Numbered from the stretch's first letter, positions 45,178 to 54,520 are shown. The stretch is DNA of 64,000 nucleotides from Chryseobacterium turcicum (GCF_021010565.1 NZ_JAJNAY010000002.1:62001-126000), one strand, 5' to 3'. Notes: a model not told the origin generated them from the sequence alone. Program-made: numbers and translations.

Positions 45178-46590
45178 TCAAAAGCTATTTAAATAGCTTA
45201 TTGGGACTAGAGATTTTAGTTCTTTTACTAAATCTTTATTTATTTTAAATTTTGGGAGTCGGTGTACTTTTCGCAATTGTTCATTTTCTATTGAGTCAAT
45301 ATTATTGCTTATGTATAATAATAAATATATTAATTCTTTAATACTATTGATATCAAATATTTTCGTTTCATTTTTCAAGGTAATGAAAAAGCTCAATAAA
45401 TATTTTACGGTTTCGAGATTTGTGTTTCTTAGAATCGGAATCTGAGTAATTTCTGGTGTTTTCACAAAATGGAATAACATTTTAAAATCTTTCTTTAAGT
45501 TAATATCACCAAATAATTTAGCATCAATATAAGTATCAGCAATAATATTTAAAGATTTTAAATCGATATTGATTTGTAAAATTGATTTTAGTTTTATAGA
45601 GATTAACTGACTTTTCTGCTGATTTTCAATTTCATCAATTCTATTTCTCGTATTCACTAGTTCATTTTGTTCTCCAACTCTAGGTGATGGAAAAAACTCC
45701 TCCAAATTTATCCATGAATATCCAAAACTTTTCCAATCGTCAAATAAAATTGGTGAACGAAAATCAACTTCTATACTAATCAAATCTCTTCCAAATATAA
45801 AATTTGAATCAATTTTATATTTTTCCTTGCTATTTTCTTTTGAATATTCTAAAAATCTCGAAATATTTGAAAACTCTTCTTCTGTAGGCATATAAATATT
45901 ATCTCTGAGATAAAATGGATTTAAAAGTTTTGCGCAATTTGAATCAGTACGTAGCATAATTTCTTCAACAATTGAATTTAACTTCAAATCTAAGTTTTCT
46001 CTTATTATTTCAATACCAGAAAGTTCTTCTGTCTCAATTTGTAGTGATTTTAAATCGTCCTTCATTAAATTCTCTATTTTTTCTTGATCAAAAAGAAAAG
46101 GTACAATTTTCAATAATTCAGGATTATTGATGAAATAAGGGTACTCCAGAAATGATGGTCTATCACTTTTACTGACACACGTATAGAAATAATATAAATC
46201 GTTTGTTATAACTATTCTTTCTAAAATTATAAAAATTTCAATTAGATAATAGAGGTTGAGATATATTGCAACATCTTTTTCTTCTTTTACTAGATATTCA
46301 AAAACTACTCTTGACTTTAATGAAAAACTATCAGAAGCATATAAAAAGCGAACAACAGAGTGAATGTGTAATTTTTTTTCTTCAAACAGACTTTCAAATT
46401 TTTGTATTAATGACTCTCTATTTCTATACAGACAGAAAAACTTAGTCAAATTGTCAGTATAACTAATTCTATCGTAATCTTGGAGAAATTGAAATATTTC
46501 AGGATTTGTCGAAAAGAATCCTTCTAATAAATAGGGATTTGTCTTTTCTGACGAAAGATATTTTGTGAATTTTAAACTACTTATTTCCAT
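45178..46590 (-). CDS. unknown 470-aa protein, translationally coupled to the integrase
   Basis: 470 aa, not recognised. Strongly helical and Leu/Ile-rich throughout, no membrane anchor, no signal peptide. Possible domain boundary near 235. Segments such as LNLYYLIEIFIILERIVI, FFPSPRVGEQNELVNTRNRI and IDSIENEQLRKVHRLPKFKI offer no known motif. Its ATG lies inside the integrase reading frame (10-base overlap), so it is expressed with int. Such coupling suggests a role tied to integration state or a selfish/defence cargo. Codon use like its neighbours. Confidence 0.6.
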   Translation of the reverse strand: MEISSLKFTKYLSSEKTNPYLLEGFFSTNPEIFQFLQDYDRISYTDNLTKFFCLYRNRESLIQKFESLFEEKKLHIHSVVRFLYASDSFSLKSRVVFEYLVKEEKDVAIYLNLYYLIEIFIILERIVITNDLYYFYTCVSKSDRPSFLEYPYFINNPELLKIVPFLFDQEKIENLMKDDLKSLQIETEELSGIEIIRENLDLKLNSIVEEIMLRTDSNCAKLLNPFYLRDNIYMPTEEEFSNISRFLEYSKENSKEKYKIDSNFIFGRDLISIEVDFRSPILFDDWKSFGYSWINLEEFFPSPRVGEQNELVNTRNRIDEIENQQKSQLISIKLKSILQINIDLKSLNIIADTYIDAKLFGDINLKKDFKMLFHFVKTPEITQIPILRNTNLETVKYLLSFFITLKNETKIFDINSIKELIYLLLYISNNIDSIENEQLRKVHRLPKFKINKDLVKELKSLVPISYLNSF

Positions 46591-47804
46591 GCCTTATCCA
46601 TTTGATCATCAGTAAATGCTTCAGTAACTTTCATATATTTATCTAAAACAGCATCTTTTTTAATGTTTGCTATTTTCTTAATTGCTTTTGGTTCCATTCC
46701 TAAAAGAAGAGAATTTGTGATAAATGTTTTCCTGGCTGTATGGCTTGTAATAAATTTACATTTTGGCTTGGTCAAAGATTTTTTTTGATTGCCTACAAAC
46801 CAATGTATTGTGAAAGGCTGCGTTATCTCTGCTTCCTCACAACATTCTTTTATATAATCATTGAATTTTTGAGATGAAATATGAGGTAATGGCTCATAAA
46901 TAGTACCTTTATACTTATTCAAAATCTCTTTTGCGTATTTATTTAGTTTAATAGCATGATTTTGAGTCTTCGTTTTTTGAATTGATAGGATAATATGTTC
47001 TTCAGAAATATTTGCCAGGTGAAGCTTTGAAAGATCGGAAAATCTTAATCCGGTAAAGCATCCCATACAATAAAAATCTCTTACCTGGCTTAATCGCTCA
47101 CTTTCAAATTCTTTATTATAAAGAACCATCAACTCTTCAAAAGTTAGATAAACGATATCGATATCATGTTCTGAAGCTTTGAAGTCTTCGAATTTGCGGT
47201 TTTCGGTATAGCCTTTTTTAATACTCCATCGAAGCATTGTTTTAATTACAGCAATGATTTTAGCGAAGTAGTTATTTTTAATCTCCTTTTCAAAAAAACA
47301 ATACTTCGACAATTCTTCAAAAAAATAGTCGTCAATACTTTCAAATTTAACTTTAAAATTTTTGTCATTTTGAAATTCTTCAAGAAAGTTTTTAACCGTA
47401 TTTTGAGCCTTTGTTGTATTGTAGGCTTTTGAAAGTTTGCCAATTTCAATAAATTCTTTAAAACAATCAAAGAAGTCAAAATTAGCAGTTTTAATTTCTT
47501 CTTCGCTATCATATTTCTTAAGGAATAGTTCTTTGGAGAACTCTAGCTTATTTGCCCGGAAAAAGAAAAAAATATCATTGATCTTCTCTTCAGCTTTCTG
47601 AAGTTTATCATTCAAAAATTGGTAATTATTACTTGGTTCTTTTTTAGCATTCGGTTTAACTCTCGAACCACTCCAATATTTTTCCAATACTGAAATGCCA
47701 ACATTTTTTCTTATTCTTTCTCCTTCAGCTCTAACAACAAATTGGACAGGTATTAATCCATTTGCATTAATTTTCTCTTTTCTTAATTCAAAACTTACTT
47801 TCAT
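46581..47804 (-). CDS. int: tyrosine integrase of the tRNA-Leu element
   Basis: 407 aa, Bacteroidota phage/IME-type integrase. An N-terminal arm-binding part (about 1-90), a core-binding SAM-like domain (about 100-195) and the catalytic domain (about 205-400): Arg in GCFTGLRFSDLSKL, HxxR as HTARKTF, Tyr in LDKYMKVTE. It integrates the element into the 3' end of tRNA-Leu. At the right end of the element it reads inward, with GGTGG arm-like repeats 31-52 bases upstream of its start. Confidence 0.93.
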   Translation of the reverse strand: MKVSFELRKEKINANGLIPVQFVVRAEGERIRKNVGISVLEKYWSGSRVKPNAKKEPSNNYQFLNDKLQKAEEKINDIFFFFRANKLEFSKELFLKKYDSEEEIKTANFDFFDCFKEFIEIGKLSKAYNTTKAQNTVKNFLEEFQNDKNFKVKFESIDDYFFEELSKYCFFEKEIKNNYFAKIIAVIKTMLRWSIKKGYTENRKFEDFKASEHDIDIVYLTFEELMVLYNKEFESERLSQVRDFYCMGCFTGLRFSDLSKLHLANISEEHIILSIQKTKTQNHAIKLNKYAKEILNKYKGTIYEPLPHISSQKFNDYIKECCEEAEITQPFTIHWFVGNQKKSLTKPKCKFITSHTARKTFITNSLLLGMEPKAIKKIANIKKDAVLDKYMKVTEAFTDDQMDKAWK

Positions 47805-47834
47805 TTCAATTAAACCTAAATTAAATAAATTAAA

Positions 47835-47856
47835 GGGTGGCTAAAAAGGTGGTTTA
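47835..47856 (+). repeat. integrase arm-type repeat, right
   Basis: GGGTGGCTAAAAAGGTGG sequence matching the left-end copy at 30947-30969 in direct orientation, between int and attR. Confidence 0.5.
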
Positions 47857-47977
47857 TTTTGAAATTAAGTGAATGAAAAATCAGACAAAAATATATTTCA
47901 AAATTCTACACTATTCAAATATACTGATATTTAGATAGTTTAAGAACATTAAAATTAACTAAAAATATACGGTAGTT

Positions 47978-47998
47978 CGGTCCTGGGTACAAAAAACC
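47978..47998 (+). repeat. right attachment site (attR)
   Basis: 21-bp exact duplicate of the tRNA-Leu 3' end (30888-30908). Only these 3' tRNA bases remain here; the upstream bases (GGTAGTT) do not match a tRNA. The following CCTCTGAAA hairpin is probably the original terminator of tRNA-Leu. Confidence 0.9.
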
Positions 47999-48022
47999 TC
48001 TGAAATATTTTTCAGAGGTTTT
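47994..48022. terminator. hairpin after attR
   Basis: Stem AAACCTCTGAAA/TTTCAGAGGTTT with 5-base loop and T-run. It is the same type as the tRNA terminator and lies downstream of the deacetylase gene on the minus strand. Confidence 0.8.
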
Positions 48023-48098
48023 TATTTTTTAAGGATTGCTGAAAAATTTTTCAATATTCAGGATCAGTTGCAATAGTATTGAGAAGATTTTTCCAATA

Positions 48099-48824
48099 CT
48101 ATTGCGGATAGAATCTCATTTGTTCAAACACATAATTTGGTTTTGATCTCAGCAGGTCAATTAATTGCTTTAACTCAGATTCTTCCCAAGACTTCTGAAA
48201 CATTTCATCGTGAATGAGCATCACCACATTATTTTTAGTGAAGGTATTTCCTGAATTACAAAGATTTTGTACCGATTTATACATCTCGTCAACTGACTGT
48301 ATTGGTGTTCCGTCATTGTTACGATGCTGCCATTCGATATCCCATCCAACGACCTTATATCCTAGTTTTGCCAATTGATCAGCAGTTTGAATTCCATTAG
48401 AGACATCATTCTTTGATTTTCCATTTAAGCGCCACATATTGCGACCCGGAAGGCGAACAATTTTATAGGGAAGCTTCAGCAGATTCTGGTTATACACAAT
48501 GTCATTAACCGATTTTTGAACATCATTGTAAAATACTTCATAATGATTATTCGCATGAGTAAAACTATGATTGTATTCATCGATGTAAGGATTTTCATCA
48601 TAATATTTGGCATACGTATCCATTTGTTTATCCTTAATCACATGCTCTCCTACCATAAAAACACTTATTTTAATCTTCTCCTTTAAAATAATATCGTTGA
48701 TATTTTCACTTCCATTCAATGGACCGTCGTCAAAGGTTAGATAGATATAGCATTTGTTCTGCGCATGAATTTGATTAAAAATCATCAATAAAGTGATACC
48801 TAAGAAAGAGATTGTTTTCTTCAT
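48099..48824 (-). CDS. secreted polysaccharide deacetylase (NodB family)
   Basis: 241 aa with signal peptide (about residues 1-21, ending IHAQ). The NodB-domain motifs are: TFDDGP (catalytic Asp), HSFTH (metal-binding His pair), RLPGRNMW (arginine motif) and VMLIHDE (catalytic His). It should remove N-acetyl groups from peptidoglycan or another polysaccharide outside the cytoplasmic membrane. The stop is at 48099, after the att hairpin. It is divergent from mprF, 91 bases away, so both have promoters in the gap. Confidence 0.85.
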   Translation of the reverse strand: MKKTISFLGITLLMIFNQIHAQNKCYIYLTFDDGPLNGSENINDIILKEKIKISVFMVGEHVIKDKQMDTYAKYYDENPYIDEYNHSFTHANNHYEVFYNDVQKSVNDIVYNQNLLKLPYKIVRLPGRNMWRLNGKSKNDVSNGIQTADQLAKLGYKVVGWDIEWQHRNNDGTPIQSVDEMYKSVQNLCNSGNTFTKNNVVMLIHDEMFQKSWEESELKQLIDLLRSKPNYVFEQMRFYPQ

Positions 48825-48915
48825 GTAATAGTTTTAATAAAGATAACTAAAATCAAAATATTTTTAATTATTTTTGATAGGAACACTACTCCACAGTTTC
48901 ATTAATAAAAATGGT

Positions 48916-51492
48916 ATGAAAATCGTCAAATTATCGAATGTCATCAGATTAATTCGATGGAAAGAAGTCTTAGCAATTATTGTTTTGCTCTTAGCGTTTG
49001 TCTTTTTCAGGAGTGAAAGACACGAACTTTCATCTATCGGTCCTCAACTAAAAAATTCAAAAATTGAATGGGTTTTTATAGGAATTCTTTTAGTGTTTAT
49101 ATATGTTTTTCTTCAGGGGCTGATGTATGTTACCAGTTTCCGAAGCGTTAAATTAGATGTTAAGCTTTCAGATTCAATCAATTTATTTTTAAAACGTAAT
49201 TTTCTAAGTATTTTTCTACCTGCCGGAGGAGTAAGTTCTCTCGCCTATCTTCCTCGAAATATTAGAATTAAAGGATATAAATCTTCTAAAATTCATCAAG
49301 CAAGCGCGATTTACGGCTTTGTAGGATTTCTGACGGTGCTTATCGTAGGAATTCCTTTGATTTTATACGCTGTTTCGGTTAATAAAGCTTTTGACAACAG
49401 TTGGTTTGGTATTATTTCATTATCCATTTTATTATTAGCACTTTATGGGATTTTTATATCATTTAGAAAAAAGAATTTCCTTTATCGGGTCGTCGAAAAA
49501 AGATTCCCGAAGATTATCAGCTCTATTGATGAAATATTCAATAATGAAATTGATAAAAAATATTTTTGGTACACCGTTGCTGTATCGGTAATTATTGAGT
49601 TTTGCGGTGTTTTTCATCTGCTCATTGCAATGTATGCTTTTGGTGTAGAACCATCTTTTACGGCAGCAGCAATATCATATATTATTTCAATCCTGTTGAT
49701 GATTGTTTCTCCATTTTTAAGAGGATTAGGAGCTGTTGAATTTTCACTGACTTACATTCTTACTAATTTTGGATATCATCACACCGAAGCCCTAGGCGTT
49801 ACATTACTTTATCGTTTTTTTGAATTTTGGCTGCCTTTACTTTTAGGCGTTATCGCTTATTTATGGAGCGGCAGAAAACTATTTGCCAGATTATTACCTG
49901 TTATCATGATATTCTTTTTGGGTATTATTAATATCCTTTCTGTCATTACCCCTGCATTAACCAATCGTTTATTTATTGTAAAAAGCTATCTCTCACAAGA
50001 TTTCATACACATTTCGAAGATGTTCACGCTTTTGTCGGGAATATTATTGCTCATTACTTCAGCGAATTTATTTAAAGGAAGTAAACGGGCTTGGTATTTT
50101 GCTTTGATTCTCACCATCAGTTCTATTATTTTCAATCTTATAAAAGCTTTAGATTATGAAGAAGCTCTTTTCGCATTATTCACGTTTGGATTGTTGATTT
50201 ACAGTCGTAAAGAATACACATTCAAAGTCAATAAAGTTTTTTTCCAACGTGGATTTAGTTGGTTTTTAGGAATTTTCGTGAGTATTTTTATTTTCAATTA
50301 TCTGAGTTTCTATTTTATAGACCCATCTCATTTCGGAATAGATTTCACAAAAAAAGAAGCTCTTTATTATACACTACACACTTTTCTATTATTTAAAGAT
50401 TCAGGATTAACTCCGCACACGGGTTTCGCAAGAGACTTCCAGCAATTGAATTATATTTTGGGAATTGTTTCCTGGCTGGTTCTGATTTTTTCATTTTACC
50501 GAACCAATAAATTGATTGAACAAAGTGATTGGGAAAACCGAAATGATGCAGAAAATCTTGTGGAAGAATTTGGTATATCATCATTGGATTATTTTAAGCT
50601 AACCTCCGACAAGCAATTATTTTTTGCCGAAAACCGGGAGGGCTTTTTATCATACAGAGTAGCCAATAGTTTTGCCGTGATTTTGGAAACTCCGGTTTGT
50701 GCAGAAAGTGATACAATCAGTTTAATTAAAGAATTTGAAGATTATTGTAAAAATAACGGATTGAAAACAATTTATTATCGAGTTGGTGAAAGTGAACTCT
50801 CCTATTTTCTACCATTTAAAAAGCAAAAATTGTTTATTGGTCAGGATGCTATTCTTGATACTGAAAAATTTAGTTTAACAGGTAAAGACAAAAAGTCTAT
50901 TCGTAATGGAATCAACACTTTGGAAAAATCAGGATTTGTAACGGAAATAAAATATGCGCCACACAATGATGAAATCTTAGATAAAATTGAATTGGTTTCC
51001 AATGAATGGTTAAAGGAATTTGATAAAAAAGAAATCGTCTTTGCAGAAGGTATGTTTGAAAGAGAGGTTGTAAAAGAGCAGGATTTAATCATTATTTCTG
51101 ATGAAGAAGCAAATTGCGTGGCTTTTCTTAATATCATTCCGCATTGTGCTCCAGACGAATGCAGTTATGATATGATAAGAAAAACAGAAAAAGCACCAAA
51201 TGGCAGTATTGATGCTTTGATTATAAAGCTTATTAAATATTCAAAAGATAAAAAACTGCAATTTATCAATATGGGAATGACACCCATGGCAGGATTGGAT
51301 GAACCCAATAATACAGCAGAAGAAATTCTGAAATTTGCCTACCAAAGAATAGGAAGCTTCCAACACTATCAAACGCTAAGAAATTTTAAAGAAAAATATG
51401 CTGAACTTTGGGAAAATAAATATTTGATTTACAATAACGACCTAGATTTATTACAAATCCCAACAGTATTAAACAAAGTGATGAAACCGTGA
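48916..51492 (+). CDS. mprF: phosphatidylglycerol lysyltransferase / flippase
   Basis: 858 aa from MKIVKLSNVIRLIRWKEV; the ATG at 48874 would add 14 residues that lack membrane character. The N-terminal half has about 12-14 membrane helices (flippase part, e.g. FLPAGGVSSLAYLPRN). The cytosolic C-terminal domain (about 540-858, DUF2156) carries LDTEKFSLTGKDKKSIRNG and INMGMTPMAGLDE, the aminoacyl-transfer region. It makes lysyl-phosphatidylglycerol from Lys-tRNA and phosphatidylglycerol and moves it outward, reducing sensitivity to cationic peptides. GTGA overlap with the next gene, so translation is coupled. Confidence 0.9.
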   Translation: MKIVKLSNVIRLIRWKEVLAIIVLLLAFVFFRSERHELSSIGPQLKNSKIEWVFIGILLVFIYVFLQGLMYVTSFRSVKLDVKLSDSINLFLKRNFLSIFLPAGGVSSLAYLPRNIRIKGYKSSKIHQASAIYGFVGFLTVLIVGIPLILYAVSVNKAFDNSWFGIISLSILLLALYGIFISFRKKNFLYRVVEKRFPKIISSIDEIFNNEIDKKYFWYTVAVSVIIEFCGVFHLLIAMYAFGVEPSFTAAAISYIISILLMIVSPFLRGLGAVEFSLTYILTNFGYHHTEALGVTLLYRFFEFWLPLLLGVIAYLWSGRKLFARLLPVIMIFFLGIINILSVITPALTNRLFIVKSYLSQDFIHISKMFTLLSGILLLITSANLFKGSKRAWYFALILTISSIIFNLIKALDYEEALFALFTFGLLIYSRKEYTFKVNKVFFQRGFSWFLGIFVSIFIFNYLSFYFIDPSHFGIDFTKKEALYYTLHTFLLFKDSGLTPHTGFARDFQQLNYILGIVSWLVLIFSFYRTNKLIEQSDWENRNDAENLVEEFGISSLDYFKLTSDKQLFFAENREGFLSYRVANSFAVILETPVCAESDTISLIKEFEDYCKNNGLKTIYYRVGESELSYFLPFKKQKLFIGQDAILDTEKFSLTGKDKKSIRNGINTLEKSGFVTEIKYAPHNDEILDKIELVSNEWLKEFDKKEIVFAEGMFEREVVKEQDLIIISDEEANCVAFLNIIPHCAPDECSYDMIRKTEKAPNGSIDALIIKLIKYSKDKKLQFINMGMTPMAGLDEPNNTAEEILKFAYQRIGSFQHYQTLRNFKEKYAELWENKYLIYNNDLDLLQIPTVLNKVMKP

Positions 51493-52178
51493 AAAAAATA
51501 GTAAAAACAATAACCATCATTCTTAGTTTGTTAGTTATTGGATTTATCATCCTTAAGCTAACATCTAATAGTGATTTTAAAGTTGCAGAATGGAATTCTC
51601 ATTCCAACAAACCCATTATTTTCTACATAAGTGGTGACTCAGGATTTAATACTTTCTCAAAAGGAATGGGAAATAATTTACATTCTTTAGGGTATGATGT
51701 TTTTGCATTAGACACCAAATCTTATTTCTGGAAACATAAAACCCCTAAAAAAGCCTCTCATGACATTGAAAAATACATAAAAAAACAATTGAAAGGTCGA
51801 AAAAACCAACAGGTCATCATTGCTGGATTTTCTTTTGGTTCAGAGGTCGCTCCGTTCATCTACAATAGATTGAGTGATGATTTAAAAAGTAAAATACAGA
51901 AAGTATTTATTATCGGACCTACTACAACGAATAATTTTCAAATTCAATATATTAATGCTGGTGAAAGAAGTCAACAAAACCTTTTGGTCATTCCTGAGAT
52001 TAATAAGATGGGAAACGTTCCGGTAATGGTTGTTCTGAGTGATGACGAATTTACCGTTTTTCCGTACAAACAAATTACTCTGGGGGAAAATTATCAAATG
52101 AAGCATATTGCCGGAGACCATCATTATGGCGGAAATACAAAAATGCTGGCTGATTTTATTAATGACAATTTGAAATAA
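51489..52178 (+). CDS. AcvB/VirJ-family alpha/beta hydrolase
   Basis: 229 aa starting with GTG in the 4-base GTGA overlap with mprF. One N-terminal membrane helix or signal (about 6-25), then a serine hydrolase: IFYISGDSGFNTFSKG, LDTKSYFWKHKTPKKASHDI (AcvB/VirJ signature 'SLRYFWxxKTP'), nucleophile GFSFGSEV, and the catalytic His in HHYGG. AcvB of rhizobia removes lysine from lysyl-phosphatidylglycerol and is encoded with lpiA/mprF. Pairing with mprF here suggests the same balance in a Bacteroidota. Periplasmic. Confidence 0.85.
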   Translation: MKKIVKTITIILSLLVIGFIILKLTSNSDFKVAEWNSHSNKPIIFYISGDSGFNTFSKGMGNNLHSLGYDVFALDTKSYFWKHKTPKKASHDIEKYIKKQLKGRKNQQVIIAGFSFGSEVAPFIYNRLSDDLKSKIQKVFIIGPTTTNNFQIQYINAGERSQQNLLVIPEINKMGNVPVMVVLSDDEFTVFPYKQITLGENYQMKHIAGDHHYGGNTKMLADFINDNLK

Positions 52179-52191
52179 TTCATATCAAACC

Positions 52192-53103
52192 TTATTCTGA
52201 TTTTGCTTTCAACACATGCGTCCGGCATTCGGTAGTTTGAAAAAGTTCGAAACCTTCCTGCCACCAAATTGCCATCTCTTCTTTATCAAATATAAAAGAA
52301 TGGGTGGTCAATATTCTCTTTATGAAATAAAAGTTAATATTAACATTGCTAGTGGCGGCTTCCAGTTGGGAAATAATCAAGTCATCATTGGCGATTTGGT
52401 TGAGCATAAAATCTGTAGTTCGTGCAAAAACATCCAATATATTTTGTAAAGGCGGATTATTATAGGAAGTTTTTTCTAATCGAAGGACAATTGTATCAAT
52501 CGATGTCGCACCTTTCACGAGTGCTTCCTGCAAAGGAATAAGATTACCAAAACCACCATCAGCATACTCACTGCCATTTTTTTGACAAAGACTCATCAAA
52601 GGCACCATATTGGAAGATGCCCAAATCCAGTCACAGAAATCTTCATAACTATAATCATTAGACGATTTATATTCTATTTGCTGATTGGTAAGATTCGCAA
52701 CGGTGACCACGATTTCTTTTTTTAATGTCTTTATCCTTTGAAAATCTTCTTCTGAAAAATTATCCCGGATGAGGTTTCTAAGATTGGTGCTATCGCCTAA
52801 AGTCTTTTGTCCTTTTATAAATTGTTTTATAATACCAAAGTGATTAATCCCTACTTTGACCTTACCATTCTTTTTCCTAATCTTAAATGGGCAGACCGTA
52901 AAAATATCTGATTGCTCAATTGAGGTATAAAGTTTTTTAATCCGTTCTATATCCCCAAGGGCAAGAAAAGGAATCAGGAGGCTTCCTGTTGAGGTTCCTA
53001 CAAATAGTTGATACTCTTTCTTAGAATGCCTTAGAAGATATTCGGCAACACCTCCCGCAAAAGCACCTTTACTCCCTCCGCCTGAAATAACCAATGCCTC
53101 CAT
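52192..53103 (-). CDS. patatin-like phospholipase
   Basis: 303 aa, cytosolic. Begins EALVISGGGSKGAFAGGV (oxyanion loop GGGxKG), with VGTSTGSLL (nucleophile Ser in GxSxG) and YADGGFGNLIPLQEAL (catalytic Asp). The rest (about 200-300) is helical. It hydrolyses acyl ester bonds of lipids; the substrate is unknown. It is convergent with acvB, 13 bases away, and shares an envelope-lipid theme with mprF-acvB. No recognisable toxin or secretion signal. Confidence 0.85.
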   Translation of the reverse strand: MEALVISGGGSKGAFAGGVAEYLLRHSKKEYQLFVGTSTGSLLIPFLALGDIERIKKLYTSIEQSDIFTVCPFKIRKKNGKVKVGINHFGIIKQFIKGQKTLGDSTNLRNLIRDNFSEEDFQRIKTLKKEIVVTVANLTNQQIEYKSSNDYSYEDFCDWIWASSNMVPLMSLCQKNGSEYADGGFGNLIPLQEALVKGATSIDTIVLRLEKTSYNNPPLQNILDVFARTTDFMLNQIANDDLIISQLEAATSNVNINFYFIKRILTTHSFIFDKEEMAIWWQEGFELFQTTECRTHVLKAKSE

Positions 53104-53639
53104 AGTTTGATTTTAAGTTTATATCGAATTTAAGAAGAATATGGAATAATAGCTTAAAAAATTTCACACATTTATCACCACTTCATTTACTTATCAATTT
53201 TTATCATTTTCAACTTGTTATTCTAATCATAATTAATAGAGACGCAGCTTTTAAATTGTGAAATTATTTCTATCTTTTACTCTAAATGCTTCGATATCTC
53301 TTTGGTTATGGGCACAAAAAAACCTCTGAAATCATTTGTTTTCAGAGGTTTTTATTTGTTTAGAGAAATTGAAAATTCGCGACTATTTAGTGTTTATTTT
53401 AGTAAATCATGACTCTATAGCATCTATTCTAGAACATAAGAAATTCATCCAATAATTATACACATAAAATAAAACTATGGTTTTTAAATTATTTACAATT
53501 AAAGATTATTTTTAGTAAAAATCTAGCAATATGATTAGTTCTAAAAATTCTCATATTTCGTGCAATAAATTTTATTTTATTAGCTCAAAGTCGGGAGACT
53601 TTGCGCAGCGGGGATTTACATTTATGATAATTACAAACC
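53104..53639. other. intergenic stretch with att-like and REP elements
   Basis: No gene seen. It includes an att/terminator-like copy (53309-53352) and, near 53586, the hairpin AAAGTC-GGGA-GACTTT followed by GCGCAGCGGGG, a short palindromic repeat type. Confidence 0.4.
53309..53352. repeat. att-like tRNA-Leu terminator copy
   Basis: TGGGCAC-A7-ACCTCTGAAATCATTTG-TTTTCAGAGGTTTTT resembles the tRNA-Leu 3' end and terminator: TGGGTAC-A6-ACCCCTGAAATCATTTG-TTTTCAGGGG. The interior ATCATTTG is identical to the left att terminator. It may mark an older insertion, and also acts as terminator for the lipoprotein gene. Confidence 0.45.
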
Positions 53640-54143
53640 TTATCTTGAATTTAAACCTTTTACAGTTTTTGAATAAAAAGAATATTCAGGAATAACATTG
53701 TTATTTAATTGTTTTTCTAAGATAAATAATTTTTCATGTTTAATATTGAATGGGAAATCAATACTTGTGTTTTTAAACCATGTTTTGCCTTTGTCAAACT
53801 TAAAATTCAATTTCTTTATTTTTTTAGAAGGTATTAGAATTATCGGTATGGATTGTTTATCTTGACCGTACAATTCGCTAACAATGCTATCAATGGTATC
53901 ACTTACAAAGAAATCATATTGGTTTAATTTGCCAACAGAACTAAAATTATTTTCACTTATTATACACTGAGGTGCTAAAATATAATAATTTTTAGATGTT
54001 GGATTGTTTAAGTAAATATTAATTTCATAATCTTTATCATTCCGATCTACTTTCTGTAATATTAACTGATCTTTATCGTTGCAAGATGTGAGCATCATAA
54101 AAATACATACAATGCAACTATTTAATAATTTATAAATTTTCAT
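53640..54143 (-). CDS. lipoprotein of unknown function
   Basis: 167 aa with a lipoprotein signal (about residues 1-20, lipobox LTSC). The mature part is beta-rich and polar (YEINIYLNNPTSKNYYILAPQ, SIPIILIPSKKIKKLNFKF). No recognised family. The ATG overlaps the stop of the small gene upstream (TAATG). Likely periplasmic or outer-membrane anchored. Terminates at the att-like hairpin. Confidence 0.6.
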   Translation of the reverse strand: MKIYKLLNSCIVCIFMMLTSCNDKDQLILQKVDRNDKDYEINIYLNNPTSKNYYILAPQCIISENNFSSVGKLNQYDFFVSDTIDSIVSELYGQDKQSIPIILIPSKKIKKLNFKFDKGKTWFKNTSIDFPFNIKHEKLFILEKQLNNNVIPEYSFYSKTVKGLNSR

Positions 54144-54346
54144 TATTTTATCTCTATTATCAAATTGTTTAATAAATCAACCACCACACGTTCAGGTGTA
54201 AAAACTCGAAGATAGCAGCCGTCATAGACACTTTTAAAATTTAACGACCTCCTGTTGTTCACTATTATAAAATTATTTTGCATTAATTGGATTGCATGAT
54301 TTGCCATAGAATCTATCTTAACACTTGAAGTCTCTATAAAAAACAC
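54143..54346 (-). CDS. short possible gene or truncated fragment (67 aa)
   Basis: Frame of 67 codons (NHAIQLMQNNFIIVNNRRSLN, then YDGCYLRVFTPERVVVDLLNN) ending in TAATG with the lipoprotein gene. The sequence has residue composition of a real protein, but no N-terminal logic and no motif; it may be the C-terminal half of a larger gene whose 5' part has been lost upstream (the upstream DNA to 54480 has no coding signal). Confidence 0.35.
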   Translation of the reverse strand: MFFIETSSVKIDSMANHAIQLMQNNFIIVNNRRSLNFKSVYDGCYLRVFTPERVVVDLLNNLIIEIK

Positions 54347-54520
54347 AAAGAATCAATACATTAGGTTTTAATTCTTAAAAACAAGCAAATGCAAATCTAA
54401 CTTTTACTTACCTAATATTAAAATCCTATTCAAGAGAATTAATATAAGGCTTATCTGGTACTTTTTTTAAAATTAAATTGATTTATAAAAATTTTCTAAA
54501 TTTCAACCTATAATACAAAA

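Larger units (their letters stand above)
30888..47998. mobile_element. mobilizable integrative element in tRNA-Leu, about 17.1 kb
   Basis: Bounded by 21-bp direct repeats of the tRNA-Leu end. It encodes a tyrosine integrase at the right end, an HTH excisionase-like protein, iteron-type Rep, Toprim primase, BfmA/BtgA-type MobA, DUF5712-type MobB relaxase and a VirD4-like coupling protein, but no type IV secretion channel, so it would need a helper. Cargo: methylase/GHKL ATPase/receiver/Vsr operon, nuclease, T9SS protein. Both ends carry GGGTGG..AAAAAGGTGG direct repeats (30947-30969, 47835-47856) that look like integrase arm sites. Confidence 0.9.

Noticed and set aside
47970..47998. Second tRNA-Leu gene at attR
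   Set aside because: Only the last 11-12 tRNA bases are present; no anticodon arm upstream. It is the duplicated attachment site.
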